Below are positions 27,601 to 42,600 of a stretch of 64,000 nt of DNA, piece by piece. Position numbers and translations under genes: made by a program. The DNA is taken from assembly GCA_028564705.1 (NCBI GenBank), contig JAPXFQ010000385.1, positions 2,170,001-2,234,000 of the forward strand. The letters are read 5' to 3'. The number at the start of each line of letters is the position of its first letter. Within the stretch, counting starts at the first letter, position 1. Below the pieces are notes generated by a model. That model saw only the letters and a list, made by a program, of their open reading frames with translations. It was not told the origin of the DNA and made no database searches. The stretch is from Apricaphanius iberus. Lineage: Eukaryota > Chordata > Actinopteri > Cyprinodontiformes > Aphaniidae.

Positions 27601-30600
27601 CTTTCACTCAAACTGGATGTGGGCTGTCTGTTGACACTGACAGATTGTTTCACACCAAAGGGAGCCAGATGATAAAATTGCCTATCGCATAGAAGTATTA
27701 CTCTAATGTGCCTCATTGGAGACATTGTTTATTTTGATTAAGGGTTTTGATGTGAGCGAGTGACTGTAATGAAGTACATTAGTAAGAGCTGTGTGCTTAA
27801 ATCCACAAGCAGAGACCTGATGTTACAATGCTCCCCAGCAAGTCTACCTTTTTTTCTGAATACCCATCAACACTGTGACATTGTAAAGGTGCCATTAGGA
27901 CCTTGGTTGACCATAAGATATCACTAATGTACAGAAAATGCAAAACGTATCTTTCAAGTTATTTATTTACATTCAAACTTCCTGCCTATTCCTCGGTGCA
28001 GGGTCATGCTAGTGTTTAAGCTGAAAATAAAAGCAAATAATACACACCAATTTTAACCCTTTTACATGCATTTAAGTGTTTAATAACTGTCTTATTAACT
28101 GTCTTTTTGTCTTGTACATACGCTGTAACTTATGCTATATATTGTAACATGCCCATATGCAGGGTAAAAAGAATGAATGTTGGTTTTTAGGCTTTTCAAA
28201 TTTGATGACAGTACTGTTACATGTATAGCACCAGTTAAGTAAACTGTTCTAAAACATGCAGGACAAATTGTAAGATGTTTTTAATCTAAATGTATAAACA
28301 CATTTTCCTTACATCTGTTCTATCAGAAACAACGCCAGATGTTTTAAAAAGAGTGATTAAAAGCTAATTATTTTTGCCAACTGTTTTAGGGTGTAGTTTC
28401 CCAAAAAATCAATAAGAAACATACATTTTATTTGAGTATATTTCTTCACTATGGTAAAATATCTCACATTAAATAATAATTGGTATGTGTCCTAACATTA
28501 CCAGCGCACATGTATCTGACAGAGAAATAGTAGAGATTGAACTAGAACCATGTGTTTTGTTCAGTCAAAAATAAACTTTACAACTGATCATGTGGACTGA
28601 GTTCATTATTGTACCTATCAGCAGGCTTGTGTGCTGATTGGTACAACTCCTAATGGCAAAAATGTGGGCTACATTTTGACGTAGTAGATGGGTACAAATA
28701 ATGAAATATGCCCATTATAAGACAGGCTTTGCGATCTGATGTGCTCAGGTTTAAATCCTATAAAAAAAACCGTAGAGTAAGGTGAATAGAACAGAAAAAA
28801 AAGGAGGACTCTGGACAATTGAGGGAGATTTTAATAGAATGATTAAAGATCCCTCTCTCCGTATGCTCCAACCTGATGAAATATTACCAAAGACTATAGA
28901 ATTAAATGCTAATCTTTAACCAGCATTGGTGCCAGAAATTGTGGCATGGACGTATGAGTTAAAATATTGTTTTTTGTGTGTGTGTGTAGTATTCCTTCCA
29001 CACTAAATAAATTTACTCAAATTAAAGGTTGTATTTTTTCCGATGAAACAGTATACTCCTGTAATAAATCACCTAAACAGAGACACATCTGTACCAAGGG
29101 ATCCAATAAAGATAGAGAGGGTGTATGTGGTTTCTATGGAGCCTGAGATCACTGAGACCACAGATTCACATCCTATGAGGCTGAGAGAAAATGTCTTCTA
29201 TTTTCTGAAAATCCCTTTCCGTTTTTTCCCTCCATTTATTGTGGTTTATGATTTGTCAAAAACCCATCAACCCACAAACAAAGAAATTAATTCATATGGA
29301 GAATCCACCATGTATGAAATTCTATTTAATTGTTGTTTTTTTTCGAAAATTTGTTTAGTCATGAACACATACCACATTTTGAATTCCAAGTTTTCAACCA
29401 CACGAATTATATCTCTCATCCAAGTAGCAGCATTCATAGCAACATCTGCACATTAAGGTGCATCTTTTTTTTTGGATTTTCCTCTTGTTGCTTGTACCTG
29501 AGTCTAATGTGACTCTAGAGCTTTATTTGTTATCTGCACACAGCAGTATTGGTCAGCCCTGCGGCTGCTCAGTTAGCTTCTCCATCACTGAGATAATGGG
29601 CTTTTATAATTAACACAAATTAGTCACAAGATTAATTTCTTATCTTTCATTTACTGATTTTTCGTATGTGCATGTATAACTGTTAGAGACATGTATGCCT
29701 GGAATGACGAAACCTCTCAGAAAAGGACAAGTACGTACCAAACATCCGACCACTCAACAACACATACCCAATCAATATGAAAGGGTACAGAGGTACGGAT
29801 TGCCCTTGATAAGGCAGGGCTCTTCGATTGCAATAAATATCTTGACCCTGAAAGCCCTCTGACGGGTGAATGTCAGCTCCTCTGAGACAGAGAGACACCA
29901 TTTACCGGCTGTTTCACTACATAATTCACATGGACACATTGCCTTGGAACATGTGATTCATTTTTTCAATCCTGCTAAATATTTTATTCTCCTTTTTTTA
30001 TATTTAATGTGTATCCAGGCTAAGCTGTTACTCACAAACTCGAAAACACTAATGCATTCATAAACAAGTTTTGATTCTTTGCCTGACTTAATCTATGTCA
30101 CAGAACGTACTCTTTTAGCACTTCTACTTCTGTGAAAAATAAAGCAATATAAGTTTTACTTTCATCCCCTTTGCTTTCTCTAACAGAAAAGAAAGAATTT
30201 AACCATGACTGCTTGCGGGTCTTCTGTCTGACTATCCAAAAACTTTTTTCTTCAGCTACAGTAAATAGCATTCATTCTTTGCAGTCTATTTCCTCACTGA
30301 CCTTATTTTGTTTTCTTTCACACATTTTACTGCATGAAAGTATTTCCGATAATCTTTACTCTAAAAACTCTTAAATAATATTTTTTTCTATTTCCTCTTA
30401 TACACTTTTAAAATATATTTTCTCTAAATGTATTGAGCATTTTTTTTCAAAAATATACCGCATTAGGAGTTCTTAGTACAAGACTAGCTTAAAGTTAAAG
30501 GTTTAAAACTTACAAGGTTGGTTTGATGTTTTATGACTATCACATAGACCTTTTAAAGTTATGCATTTTTGCCCTAAGGTTTCCAACTGGTTACACCTAT

Positions 30601-33600
30601 TATTAAGAATATCACAAAAACAACATTTTACCCAACATTTTTTCCTCCCACAGTAAATAGTAACAAATTTTGTTCTGTGTGTGCACTAGGAGCTGATTCT
30701 TGATGCAGAGGACACATGGATTCGACTGGAGGGATTGGCAGAGAGCACAGAGTACACGGTTAAGCTCCAGGCTGCAAGAGGGCTTGATACCAGTGCTGTA
30801 GTTTCCACCACCTTTACTACAGGTACAGGATTTACAGCCATGTGGTTTTCTTTGTTCGGAATTGTGTTAGGCAAGGATTTTAATACTGTGATTGTTCCTT
30901 AGCCCCAGAGATTTGTCACTGAATGCTGCTGCAATTACAGGGTGGCCATCTAATGTAACAAATAAATAACATTACCAGGCAAAAGTGAATGATAAAGTAT
31001 AAACATACAGTGAATGCACAAGACAGATAGGCATGATAAATCAATGTTCAGTATATTTTTGAACCATATTTTTGATAATGAACATATTCCTTTTAGTCAT
31101 AGATGGGTTTTTAATTATTTTTATTTTAATTTTAACTTTTTAAAATTGTAATTCTGCTTTTGTTCTTCCTTGTTCCTTTCAGAACAAAAGGATGTCATTG
31201 TTATTCCAATACCACTATACATAATATCAGTATTGCACGGAACTATATGTACTGCAGTACTGCAATTACTATATTTTGTTAGTGCTTGTTGTTTGAATGT
31301 TTTTCTAAGATATCAAGACATTCTATTAAAGTCATTATCAAACTGCATCTGTTTCATTGCCAAAACAGCAAATGTAGCGAGATCCAACATTTTCAATAAC
31401 AAATGCTGCTTCAACGGAAGTAATGAATGTTATTTTTTCCAGTAGTTCGACCACTCAAGCCAAAGCTAGTCAAAGATATTAACACTGTAACACATGAATT
31501 TATTGCAAGTTATATTTTTAGCACAACATTTACCTGTATGTAAATAGCATACTCTCACGAAATAATCACAGAGTTCGAAAAGAAAAGAAAAAAAAACTAC
31601 TTGCCCATCCCTCCAGGATGTGGTGGAAGTTATTAATGATTGTTTCATCTTAAAATGTTTGATTTTGAGTCTGGTTTTGTGAAAAGTTACAACAAAATTT
31701 GCGATATTTTTGTTTCTGTTTTTCCTTTGTTAAGCATCAATATACATAATGAAATTATTTAGGAATAAATAATAAAAATAGAAAAGAATAACACACTATG
31801 GTAAGGTGAATAAGGTTCAGTGTCTTATTTTGTTGTCTGCCATTTACTGCCACTTTCATCTAGAGGATGAGGAAATTGTATAGCACAGTTCTTGGTTGTG
31901 GTGTTTTGTTGGCAGATGCAACATTTTTCACTCTCTCTCCTTCTCACATAAGAAACTGGAAGTCTACATGATAAGTGACAGTGTCAGATGTAAGGTAATA
32001 AAAAGGAGCAGATTTGTCAAACTCACATTGAAATTGTGATGACCAGATACAATTGGAAGATGATCAGACGTTTCAAGAATTCGCCGAATTCATGTTAATA
32101 GTTGCAAGAGCAACATTGCAATATCCTGGAATGACTGACTTGCCAAATAATCTAAAAATGCAGTGTCAGTGATTTTAAAGTTTGGTTTAACTCTTTTTTA
32201 TTAATATACATTTTCAGTTGGGGTGTAACAATACCTCTGGCTCAGAAATGCAAAGCTATGCAATTTTGAGTTTAATAAAGCTGAAGAATGTGGGCATAGG
32301 GGTCGTCCTCTCATTTCCTTAAGAGGAGACCTTATTTAACTCTAATAACCGATTTTCTATACAGTCTGCTACAAGTATTAAAAAGCTTGAGAAGAAAATA
32401 GTCTTGTTTATGCATTTAATAAAAGATCAATCCCTCATACAAGAGTTTTAAAGACTACTCAAGCAACAGATGGGAATGGCCGTTGGCTTATGACGTCTTT
32501 GAATGTACAGCCTGTCAACAAAGCCCCCACTTGATCGTGTCTTGCTGATTTGTCGCCCCTCAAAGTTCGCTCCTCTAACCAGCTCCTTCCTGATTCTTCT
32601 GTGCCTCTTCTGCTGTTTTCCCCCTCAGCACAAGACCATTCTTCGCTCTCCTATTGAATGTAACTAGAATACATTCTCCTGCTATCAAACATACAATACA
32701 GTGTCCTCGAATATTCAACAGAACAAGTCGAGACTGTATTTCAACAATATTTTTAGGAAATACATTACTAGTCAAAGTAATCACAAATTTTTACTTGTAT
32801 TTTAGATATTTAATGAGAGATAATAATATGCAATCCAGATTCAATATCATATATATATCAATTCATATAATTTAGCTGGAAACTGACAACTAAAGAACTT
32901 AGTTCAACTTTTAGTTCAAAATCATAAACATAGATAAAACATATGATCAATCTTTAAACACACACCTTGAGAGTCATATGGATGTCTTTCACTTACTAAA
33001 AAAAATAATAAAAACATATCGACAGAACATTTTGATATATCTCTGGTAATACCTACATTTAAATGATATTAGAATATAAATGGGATAGGCAAGAAAGGAT
33101 CTTGAACTTTTGAAGGATAATTCACCCAGTTTTAATGTGATTTCTTTGACTGATAAAAGGAAAAGCTAATTAAATCCTGTCATCGACCATGTATATCCCT
33201 CCAGGGAGCCGTCTGTTTTCAACACCTCAGAACTGTGCCCAACACCTGCTGAACGGGGAGACTGTGAGTGGCGTCTACACCATTTACATCAACAGAGATC
33301 CGAGCCAAGGTGTGCAGGTGTACTGTGACATGACCACAGATGAAGGAGGCTGGATTGTAAGTCACTGTGAAGACAGCACTGTTTAGCACTTCTGCTGAGT
33401 TGGAGAAAATTCAACAACCTAGTAGATTAGTGGCAGAATACCTTGTTTTTATCATTTTAGTGTGTTGAATCTATTTATAGAATGTCTATTATATTGCTGT
33501 TGTTTTTTTTTTTAGGTATTTCAGCGTCGTCAAAATGGTCTGACTGACTTTTCCAGGAAATGGAGTGACTATCGGGTTGGATTTGGAAACCTTGAGGATG

Positions 33601-36600
33601 AGTTTTGGCTTGGTGAGTTTCCCACTTTGAGAGAATGAACATGGAAAAGAAATGGTAAAAAAACAGATATGTTTTGCAGTCCCTTTTCTTCCAATTATTT
33701 TAAGAATCCTGTTTAATTTTAACGTTAAAAGAGAAAAAAAGTAATTTCTTATTTGATGTGTCTATCAAAAACACTATGAGACTTTTGAACCATACTTACA
33801 TACTCTTAACTTCAAGGTGGTTGCATGTTTATTTCACTGTCTCCCCTTGCTATTATATTTCAGCTCCATTTTACACCCAATATTGATCCACAACCTGCCA
33901 CCTATTTTGTTCAATCTTTGTTCCACTTTTCTGAACACTGTATTTCTGTCTCTATCATCACACCAGATCACTTACTTTGGATGATTTATTTCGTGCAATC
34001 AGTAGAGTACTTGTACTTGGTTTCAATTGATACATTGATTTTACAAAGCAGAAAGATATTTTTGGTACTGTGTGCAGATGTTATGGCCTGTTTTTATTTT
34101 CTGTTTTTTTGCGTATTACATATGCTGATACTGTTGGACTCCTTTTGTTTTTCTTTCGTATTATCTCCTGTCTTGGCACTTGACTTCATAAAGTCTGTTT
34201 GATGCATTACTGGTTTCTCTGAGAGCTCATCTCCCGCTGAAATTACTTGGTAATTGTTGCACTGCTCTGATCTAAAGACAAAAACAGCTCAATGTCCCCT
34301 TTCTTTTGATGGACAGCTGAATCATTTTCTCTTGCCTCTAAATCTCATTATGAAACTATAATTGTATTCATTGCAAAATGTGCAAATGAGTCATGAGCTC
34401 AACAGGTCACCTTTTGTGTTATTGTTTGAGTACAGATGATTTATTAAAATACCGCATGAATATTTTATCACATGAATCAGAACCTCGAAAATAATCTTTT
34501 GTTCCGATTTTTTTTAAAAGAAATCCAACGCATTATTGATATGAAGAGGGTAGAAGAGTGGGGGATTATGCTTTCAGCCCATCTTTATCTACATTTTCAG
34601 TCAGAGGCTCACACAAAATAGTCACTGGCATAAATGTAATTTAGATTTTGGGGTTTCAGCGATGCATTGGAACTGTTCCTTCTTGCAGCATTGAATCATG
34701 ATACAAATATCGTTGATCCATCTGTTTCCTTAGTCCGTACTGCAGACAACAGTTTAAACAGACTCCTTGTCTTATGGTGATACCCATCAAGCCATTGGGT
34801 CTTAACCCTCTAAATGGAGAGATGGTCAAGTAACCAGTGTGTAGTGGGGTTTTTTCAGGTTTAAACAATACCTACATGCACTGTATTTATCTTTAAATGT
34901 CCCTTATGAAGATACTGATCGATCATATGTTTTTCGTAGCCATTAACAAGCTTCATGCAAAATTCTACACTACCACTGATTTATCCAACTTCACCTCAAA
35001 TTAACGTCTTTATGGTTAAAATTAGGACATAAAAGAAAACGGAAATACTCTGACAGTGAAGATGCATGTGTTTGTATTTATTTGTAATGATAAAATGGCA
35101 AATGCCCTGTACTTGTAAACACTGTATTTATTTCTAAGGACCTGGAAGCACTTCACACTACATTCAGTAGTTCACCCATTCATGCACACATTTACACAGC
35201 GATGGTGGTAAGCTGCATTGTAGCCAAAGCTCCCCTGGGTACGCTGACAGAAGCAAGGCTGCCATATGATCAGCACCACCGGGCCCCGGCCACCACTACC
35301 AGGCAAGGCAGGTGAAGTGTCCTGCTCAGGGAAACAAAGACTAAGAAAGACAGAGCACGGGTTTGAATCAGCGACCCATCAATTACAGGTTGAATTACTC
35401 ATATGCCACTGTCGCCCCAAACTTTATTTGTTATATAGTTGGTTAGTTACAGTATTTCAATCAGTTTCATAAGTAGTAAACAAAAAATTACAACATAGTC
35501 AAAATCCAACACTGAGTATTAAATGTTAAAGACGATGGAAAAAGAGAACTATGTTTAATAGGGTCTCCATGTCTGTAATGAGTTTATGTCAATTTCTTAC
35601 TTATACTGAACATTCTTACATCAGAAGCAAGACTATTAAGCCGTGCTCTTGGTGAGATAATGGGTAAAAACCTAAAGGAATGATCTAGCCCATCATGAAC
35701 CGGAACTGTCACAATAATAAATTGTGACTTCCCACTGGGAAGTTTTCAAAGGTAAATGTTAGAACAGTGCTGTTATAAATAAATTAGATATTTTTCATAT
35801 TTTAGCTCAAACAAAATGAAGAGATCATCGACCAAAGCAAAGCCTCAGATACAGGGAGATCTCCAGATTATTTTCCTTCTACACTAGCAATAAGTGTTCA
35901 GAGTGAGATGAGCAGACACATACAAAGTACAGTATGTCTTACATTTTTTGACAAGACCACCCGAATGCATCACACTGTAGCTTACTAACACAGATTTACT
36001 GTATATTTCATGGTTTTACTTCTAGATCACAATCCAAAGACCCGTGACTCAATATATCTGGTTCAATGAATACGTTTTATCTGACCTGTTTCCACTGCAT
36101 TAGGATCACTCATATCCAGTCCTTTCACCTCCTCTGAACACGCAGCACAAAGGGTTGCCTTTGTTTCCCCTCTTTATTTATTTTTTGTTGCCTTCCAGGC
36201 TGCTCTCCCCTCTCTTTTAAGCTGTTTTTTTTTATATTTGGACTCTTAATTGTGTCCTTTCAGTGCATAAAAAATTGCTTAATGTAACCTCTGGGTGTGG
36301 AGGATTAAGAACCTCAAAATAATGCCAGATTATAGACTCCATGCCATTTAGGAGCACAGCGGACTCTCTGTACAACACAAAACAAAGAAAAATAAAATAT
36401 AGATGTCCTGTCAGCTTAATGTGCTGGTTAGAATAGTTGAGCCTAGTGAATAATATGGATAGGAATGCACTAATCAAGTTTGGCCTGGTGATGCTAATTT
36501 CTGCTTTTATATGAGGTCTGACTTGCAGATGAAAATGTTTTGTTAAGAAAGAAAGAACACAATTACTGCAAGGTATTTCGTTGAGGTAGTTATTAATCCA

Positions 36601-39600
36601 ACAGTAAACAAATGAATTACAAGGATTTCCCTATTTATGCATATGTTTTTAAGTCAATAATTTTAAAATAGTGAAACTTCTCAGTCTGCATCCATGTAAT
36701 GAACTGAAAAAAGAAAATAACTTGATTAGCCCATCACAAATGAAAGCAAGGAAACTGAACAGTTTCTATTCCCATGTGAATCATTGGTCCATTTCTAAAT
36801 CTAAAACTTAATTAACTATTATGTGCCTCTATTAAGATAGCTCTTTTTAATTTAAACTAATTTTAAACTAATTCTTAGTTTATTCTACTAGATCCGAACT
36901 ATTGGTTTGGTTCTGTACAGTTTGTCGTTTTTGTTTTGTATTACTGTTTCTCTGCCGTCCAGCAGAGGTGGAGGACTGGGATGTTTTCTTGTGTTCTTTG
37001 TTTGCCTCCCTGTCTTGTGTCGTCGGTTCGCACCTCTGCTGGTCCGGTTTCTTTTCTTCACCTTTTCCTTTTTCCTTCTTGTCTCAGTTTAATGTCCATG
37101 ACGTCAGGAAATTGAACCCACAGTAATCACTAATAAAGATTTTTCATACATATACATCAAGTGGCGTACTACAGCGAAGCTGTAATACTCTGCTTGGGAA
37201 AGTAAAACTGTTGGGCTTGTACTTGGTACTCAGACACCAATTCTGAGTAGCATACTGCTAGACAGGACACGTTAAAAAAAAAAAAAAAGATAGCTCTTTT
37301 TCATGATATTTTGATAAGCATTTACTGTTGTAAGCTTAATTACATTGATTATCAAACCTCTGTAGTTCTTTTCCTTTGGCAACCTTTGTTTTGTTTTGAG
37401 ATGTGGTTATTGTCCCAGCTATTTACATTTTCTCTAATCTATTTTTATCTTTAATATGCCAGTTTTAGGCTGTAGAGAGAATGTGAGTTTTGGGTGTTTA
37501 GCTTAGACCTTATGGATGGGTTTGAGATTCTCAAAGTAATAAAATCACAAAGATGTATAATGATTATCAGACTGATTTTGTTGAAAACAGACACTAAATT
37601 GTTATCCCTGATACAGCTCAAATAATGTAGCAATACTAAGTATAATGATTATAATAGAATTATCCTTACATTTATTGTTATTGCAGAACATTATCTCTTT
37701 ATGTCCCTCTGCCCTTTATTGGTAGTGTAACAAACTGAAATTATCTGGAAAATCAGGTTTCTGGAATATCCACTCTTAGGATTCATTTCACGTTGACTGT
37801 CACTTTTCACCTGGTAAATAATGAACTTCACACTGTTCAGACAAATAGCTAAAAGCATTATCCTTGCTGCTGTTTTATCTCAGTGACATCCAGATAAACA
37901 CAGGCTTACTTGATTGATCCATACAAACAAAATACCAAAGAATTCTGCTCTTATAAGAGCTGACAGATTTGCTGATATTCAGTTTATAAATTTAAATTGA
38001 TTAGCACCACCTGACTGCTTATTACACTATAATTATATGGAGCAAAACAGATGTAGTTTGCCCCTGGATTCTTCTAGACTGCATTTGGTTTGCAGTTTAT
38101 GGCTATAATTATGTCCATCTCCTTTCTTCCTCTCTTCTTCACAGTTTCTATATGTGATATTAATGTGAAACTTGTTTAAGATTTGTAACTTGAGTTAATA
38201 AAAACTTGTCACTTGAGGTTTTATCAAACTGTATTTAAACTATATTTGCCAATGTTAAAGATGTGTTTATTTTAACAAAGAAAACTTCCTAACTTCATAA
38301 TATCTGAATATGGCAATGTTACTGAGGAAACAAGCGTAAATCTCTCTGTGCTGGTCTCACCACAGCTTGCCAAAACATACTCAAAAATAATCTTACAAAC
38401 TGAAACAGAGCTGCCAACTTGAAGGAGGGGAATAGAGAGGGGAATCTCACATTTTCTGGATTTATAATAATAACCTGATAATTAAAGGTATCGCAGAGGA
38501 TTTTTCCGAATTACAGGAAAATAACCGCCATCTCCACTTTTTGAAAAAAAAAGCACTTTCACAACAACAAATCTTACCATGAAAGTTATCGTATAGACGT
38601 AGACAACATATAACTTACTCTAGGAGTATATATTTCTCCAAATAACATGCCAAACTTACAGGTGTGAAGTGACTTACATATTCGACAACATTCGTTTGCT
38701 TAAAGCGCAGACTCCTTCCAACTTCTCACCAAGAACTGCACTCATGGAGCTGATACACTGCAGCCGAAGGCTCGCTCCTGAAGCCACTTCCCCCTGACTG
38801 CAGAACATAGATCGGGGCAGGGCGCAACAAGGGCGGAGTCAAACGTTTAATCTCTCCCACTGAATCCGCTGGTGAGTGAGCGCAGCGCCGTTGTGACAGA
38901 GAGAGAAGTAGCGGACAGATTGTAGGTAGGCAAGGCTTGTCATTCTGTCTTAACGATACCAAGCAGTTGTGGCAAAAATGATATAAAACTGGATGTAAAA
39001 ACTCCTTTTCTGAGTTTTTTATTATAGGCGAAAATTAAATAAACCTGGACTCCAAAATCCTTTTCTGAAATTTAGAGGAGCCTAATATAATATCTGGCAC
39101 GACGTAGCTACTGTTCAGGGGCGAATATTATAGCTTTGAGGAGTAAATTTTAAATGATCGTTATTACTTTTGGGGGGAAAATATGTTCGTTTTTTTATTG
39201 TTGTTACTAAATATAGAAGAAGGTATATAATAGAATAGAATAGAATAATGTACAGCCAGTTGAACGCATTTTTAACTGATTAGTAAATTATGAATATCTC
39301 CAACCTCTGTTTTGATATTTATTGTCTTTATTTTTGATTAGGAGGATTCTCTGCTTATGGAGACATTTGAGGCAACAAGGGGCTGCAGCATACGATCCTT
39401 AAAGAAAAATGTCCCCTTCCCAGGTTATCACAAAAAAATAAAATAAGGATAATAAATAATAATAAATATGAAAAATAATAGTAATGTTCCGATCATCTCC
39501 TCTTTTGCAGCAATATGACCCACACTATGCCTTTTGAACTGACCACTACCTGGACTTGTGTATAAATCAAGCTGTCTTAAACATCTATTTTCTATTTTTC

Positions 39601-42600
39601 TTGAAACGCTTGAAGTTTTTGCCTTTTTTATTATGTTGCAGGAAGCACCACAGCAAATTCCTAATTTACATTTGCAACATGTATTAATAAAACCCTTTCT
39701 GATACAGCTTGAGGGCAGTACAAATGTTACGCATGTGTGATGGTCTGGATGAGGAGGAGATTAAAGATCTCACGGAACCGTTCCTGTTCATTTTTAGTTT
39801 GCAAGCAGACCATGAGGAGTTCTGTGAGGAAATTATAGACAACAGGAAGATGCAGGTGTTTGCATTTGAAATGCAGTAGAATCATTTTCTGTCCAAACAA
39901 TGCAGGAATGTGTTTAGAGGGTTTGTGTCTGAGTGAGTGTTAGGGTTTTTAATTTTTGTGTTTGTTTTGGAGGTTTTCTTGTTTCTTGTGTGGTTTATGG
40001 TTCTTCTGTTTGTACCTTTTTATGCCTGTGTTCCTGTGTTGGCTTTTGTTTGCGTTATTAAATTTACCTTTTTGAAACGTCAGGTCTGCATCAGGTCTCC
40101 ATCCTTGGGTCCACTGTCTCTCCGCCCCACCTGTAAATACATGCTGGTATTTACATTTAAGATACATAAACTTGTTATACCAAAGATTTACACTTCTGGC
40201 ACCAGACCTGAGCATGATATAAATAATATTGAATGGTGCCCCATACCAAAGCCTTTTATTTAATTATAAGCTATATGAGAAATATCAGAGTCAGAACAGT
40301 TTTTATTTTCAATAGCAAAGGTCAATAGCAAATGTGGGCAGAGTCAAACGTTTGACTCTGCCCACGTTGTGCCCCGCCCCGATCTGTATACTGAAGTCAG
40401 GGGCTACTCCCTGAAACCGCTGGTTTCAGTTAGGGACCGTTGTTAAATCTCCATATGTTACAGAAAATAAATCAATAACTGTGCAATTCCCTGACACAGT
40501 AACTCCAAACTTTTGGCGACTTGTCGAGTAGAAATTTTGCGACAGAGGATTCAGTAAGGAGCCCAACCTGTGATGCCAGCACACACCATCATTGGAAAGA
40601 ATCTCCTAAAAACAATCTGGACTTGTTTCTCTCTTCTGAGCCCTTTCTCTTCCTCTCATACACCTCAAAGACTCTTTTTCTCTTGCAACTCACAGCCGTT
40701 TTCAAATAACCCGGTGAGAACTGTGAGGGAGAATGAATGGATAATAGCGTAGCAATACAGATAAACATATGACAGTGCGCTTGCTCATGCAGATTCTCAG
40801 GATGATTGACAATTAGGAGGACCAATAGTGTAGATGATCCAAATAGAAGAAAAAGATCCTCCACCATAATTTTAATATTTAAACAAAATGTCAAAGAAAT
40901 AGTAGCTCAGTAAAGTTTGGTTCTTATGAGCACAGTGTGGCAAATTAAGTTTTGCATGACAAGTATTGGAAATGTTCCTTTACAGTGCTATAAATGGTAA
41001 GTTTTATTATGTATTTGACTTTTATGGCATTCTAATTGTTAAATTTAAGTATATTTAATTTGTCCTTTCAGTATTTACCCTTTAATAACTGACCTCAAAA
41101 GTTTTCATTGTTATGAATATATATGGGGACATCCTGCCCATGGTCAGTGCAGTTCCACTGCGTGCAGCCATCAATAAATTAGATCACTGTTATAGCTGTG
41201 GGGAGCAATTGTGACAAACATTCAGCTAATCACCACCTCTGCACTCAGAATAGCAATTTACCGCACAAAAGGAACCATAAACACAGATATTAAATCCACT
41301 CAAACTGAAAAGACGAGCCACTCGACTGGCCAACAGTAAAGAGTTTGATAATTATCTGCTGTAGTTTGAAGACGATCGTTTTTTAACGGCGCTCTTTATC
41401 TGCACGATGCTCGCTGACCTCTGCTGAACGCAGTTTTAGTTTGATGATGTAATAAAAGAGACATTCGGGTGACTGGGAGCAATCTGTAATCATTATACCA
41501 TCCTTTTACTTTTTAATTCTCCCCTTATTGTTTCTATGTTAGTTTGGGAGTGAGGTCGGTAATAAAATGGGAAATAATGGCTCAAGGGCGCAGTCGTGTA
41601 TCAAAATGCATTTTCAGTCTCTCTGGTTAAGAATGGAGAAGCAAAAAAAAAAAATGTAAAAATGATGGGTGGTGCATTAATTGCTGATAACACAGCTATG
41701 TTATACAACAGAAATTAAAAGTGACATACTGTTAAGCTTAGTTTTATTACCACAATTGCTTTTCCCTCCTCGCCCTGAGTGCCCCTGAGTTGTAACATCG
41801 ATTGTATCTCTTTTCTATTGACATACTGTATTACAGCAGACTAAGTTTCCCTGCTGTACTACTTCTTATCAGTAAACGCTGGAGATTTAATTCCTGTCAA
41901 ATCTTTTCTGAGATTGTTTCATCTAAAGTGCACATGTGATGCATCTGCGAGAGGTTAAGCAGAAAGGGACACTCTTTTCCAAATGGTCGCTTGTTGTAAT
42001 CTGATAGGGAAGGCAGCTCCGATCGCTCAGGTTGGTGTTGGGCCTTATCAGTTGTCGGGGTTCAAACAAGCTTTGTATCTGCTGGCTCTGAGATAGCAAG
42101 CCAAGCCTGGGATCTCAGTAAGAAGCAAGATGTGATATTTGGAGGAGGGCAGGTGGTGTCCACCACTCAACAATGTCAATCATACATGGCAGCTGACAAA
42201 GACACATGACATAAGTACTTATCAGGATACAACCTATTACCCATCTAAGCTGGGGCTGAAAATAGACTGACACGGAGATGCATCTTGAAGCATAAAAACT
42301 CTGAATGTTTTGGCAGTTTACAGTCAGAAAAGCAACCAACTCTCGACTTTAAACTGTGTCTGGCTCTCAGCATTGAGTGAATTGGCACAGTTGCTGTACT
42401 ATAAACCCAACTTACAAGAAATCTAGTACTTAACTCTTTAAAATTACCCAAAGAGCAAAAGAAGATAATTTTTAGTGGATACAATTACATTAAAATGTAT
42501 GCTGATACAGTTCATTGCATTAGAATAAACATTGAAAAGTAAAACATTTTTAGTAATCCAACTCAGAAAAAGGGAAACTCTAACATACAAAATGATATAT

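Noticed and set aside
29043..29456. Open frame of 137 codons in a tnr intron.
   Set aside because: No domain, AT-driven composition, and no splice signals linking it to tnr.
33825..34202. Open frame of 125 codons, rich in hydrophobic residues.
   Set aside because: T-rich DNA gives chance hydrophobic frames; it lies in an intron and has no recognisable membrane-protein family.
39728..39883. Short acidic coding-like stretch ([21 protein letters not shown]).
   Set aside because: Only about 50 codons, no known family and no splice context. Kept only as a remark on the enclosing inverted-repeat segment.
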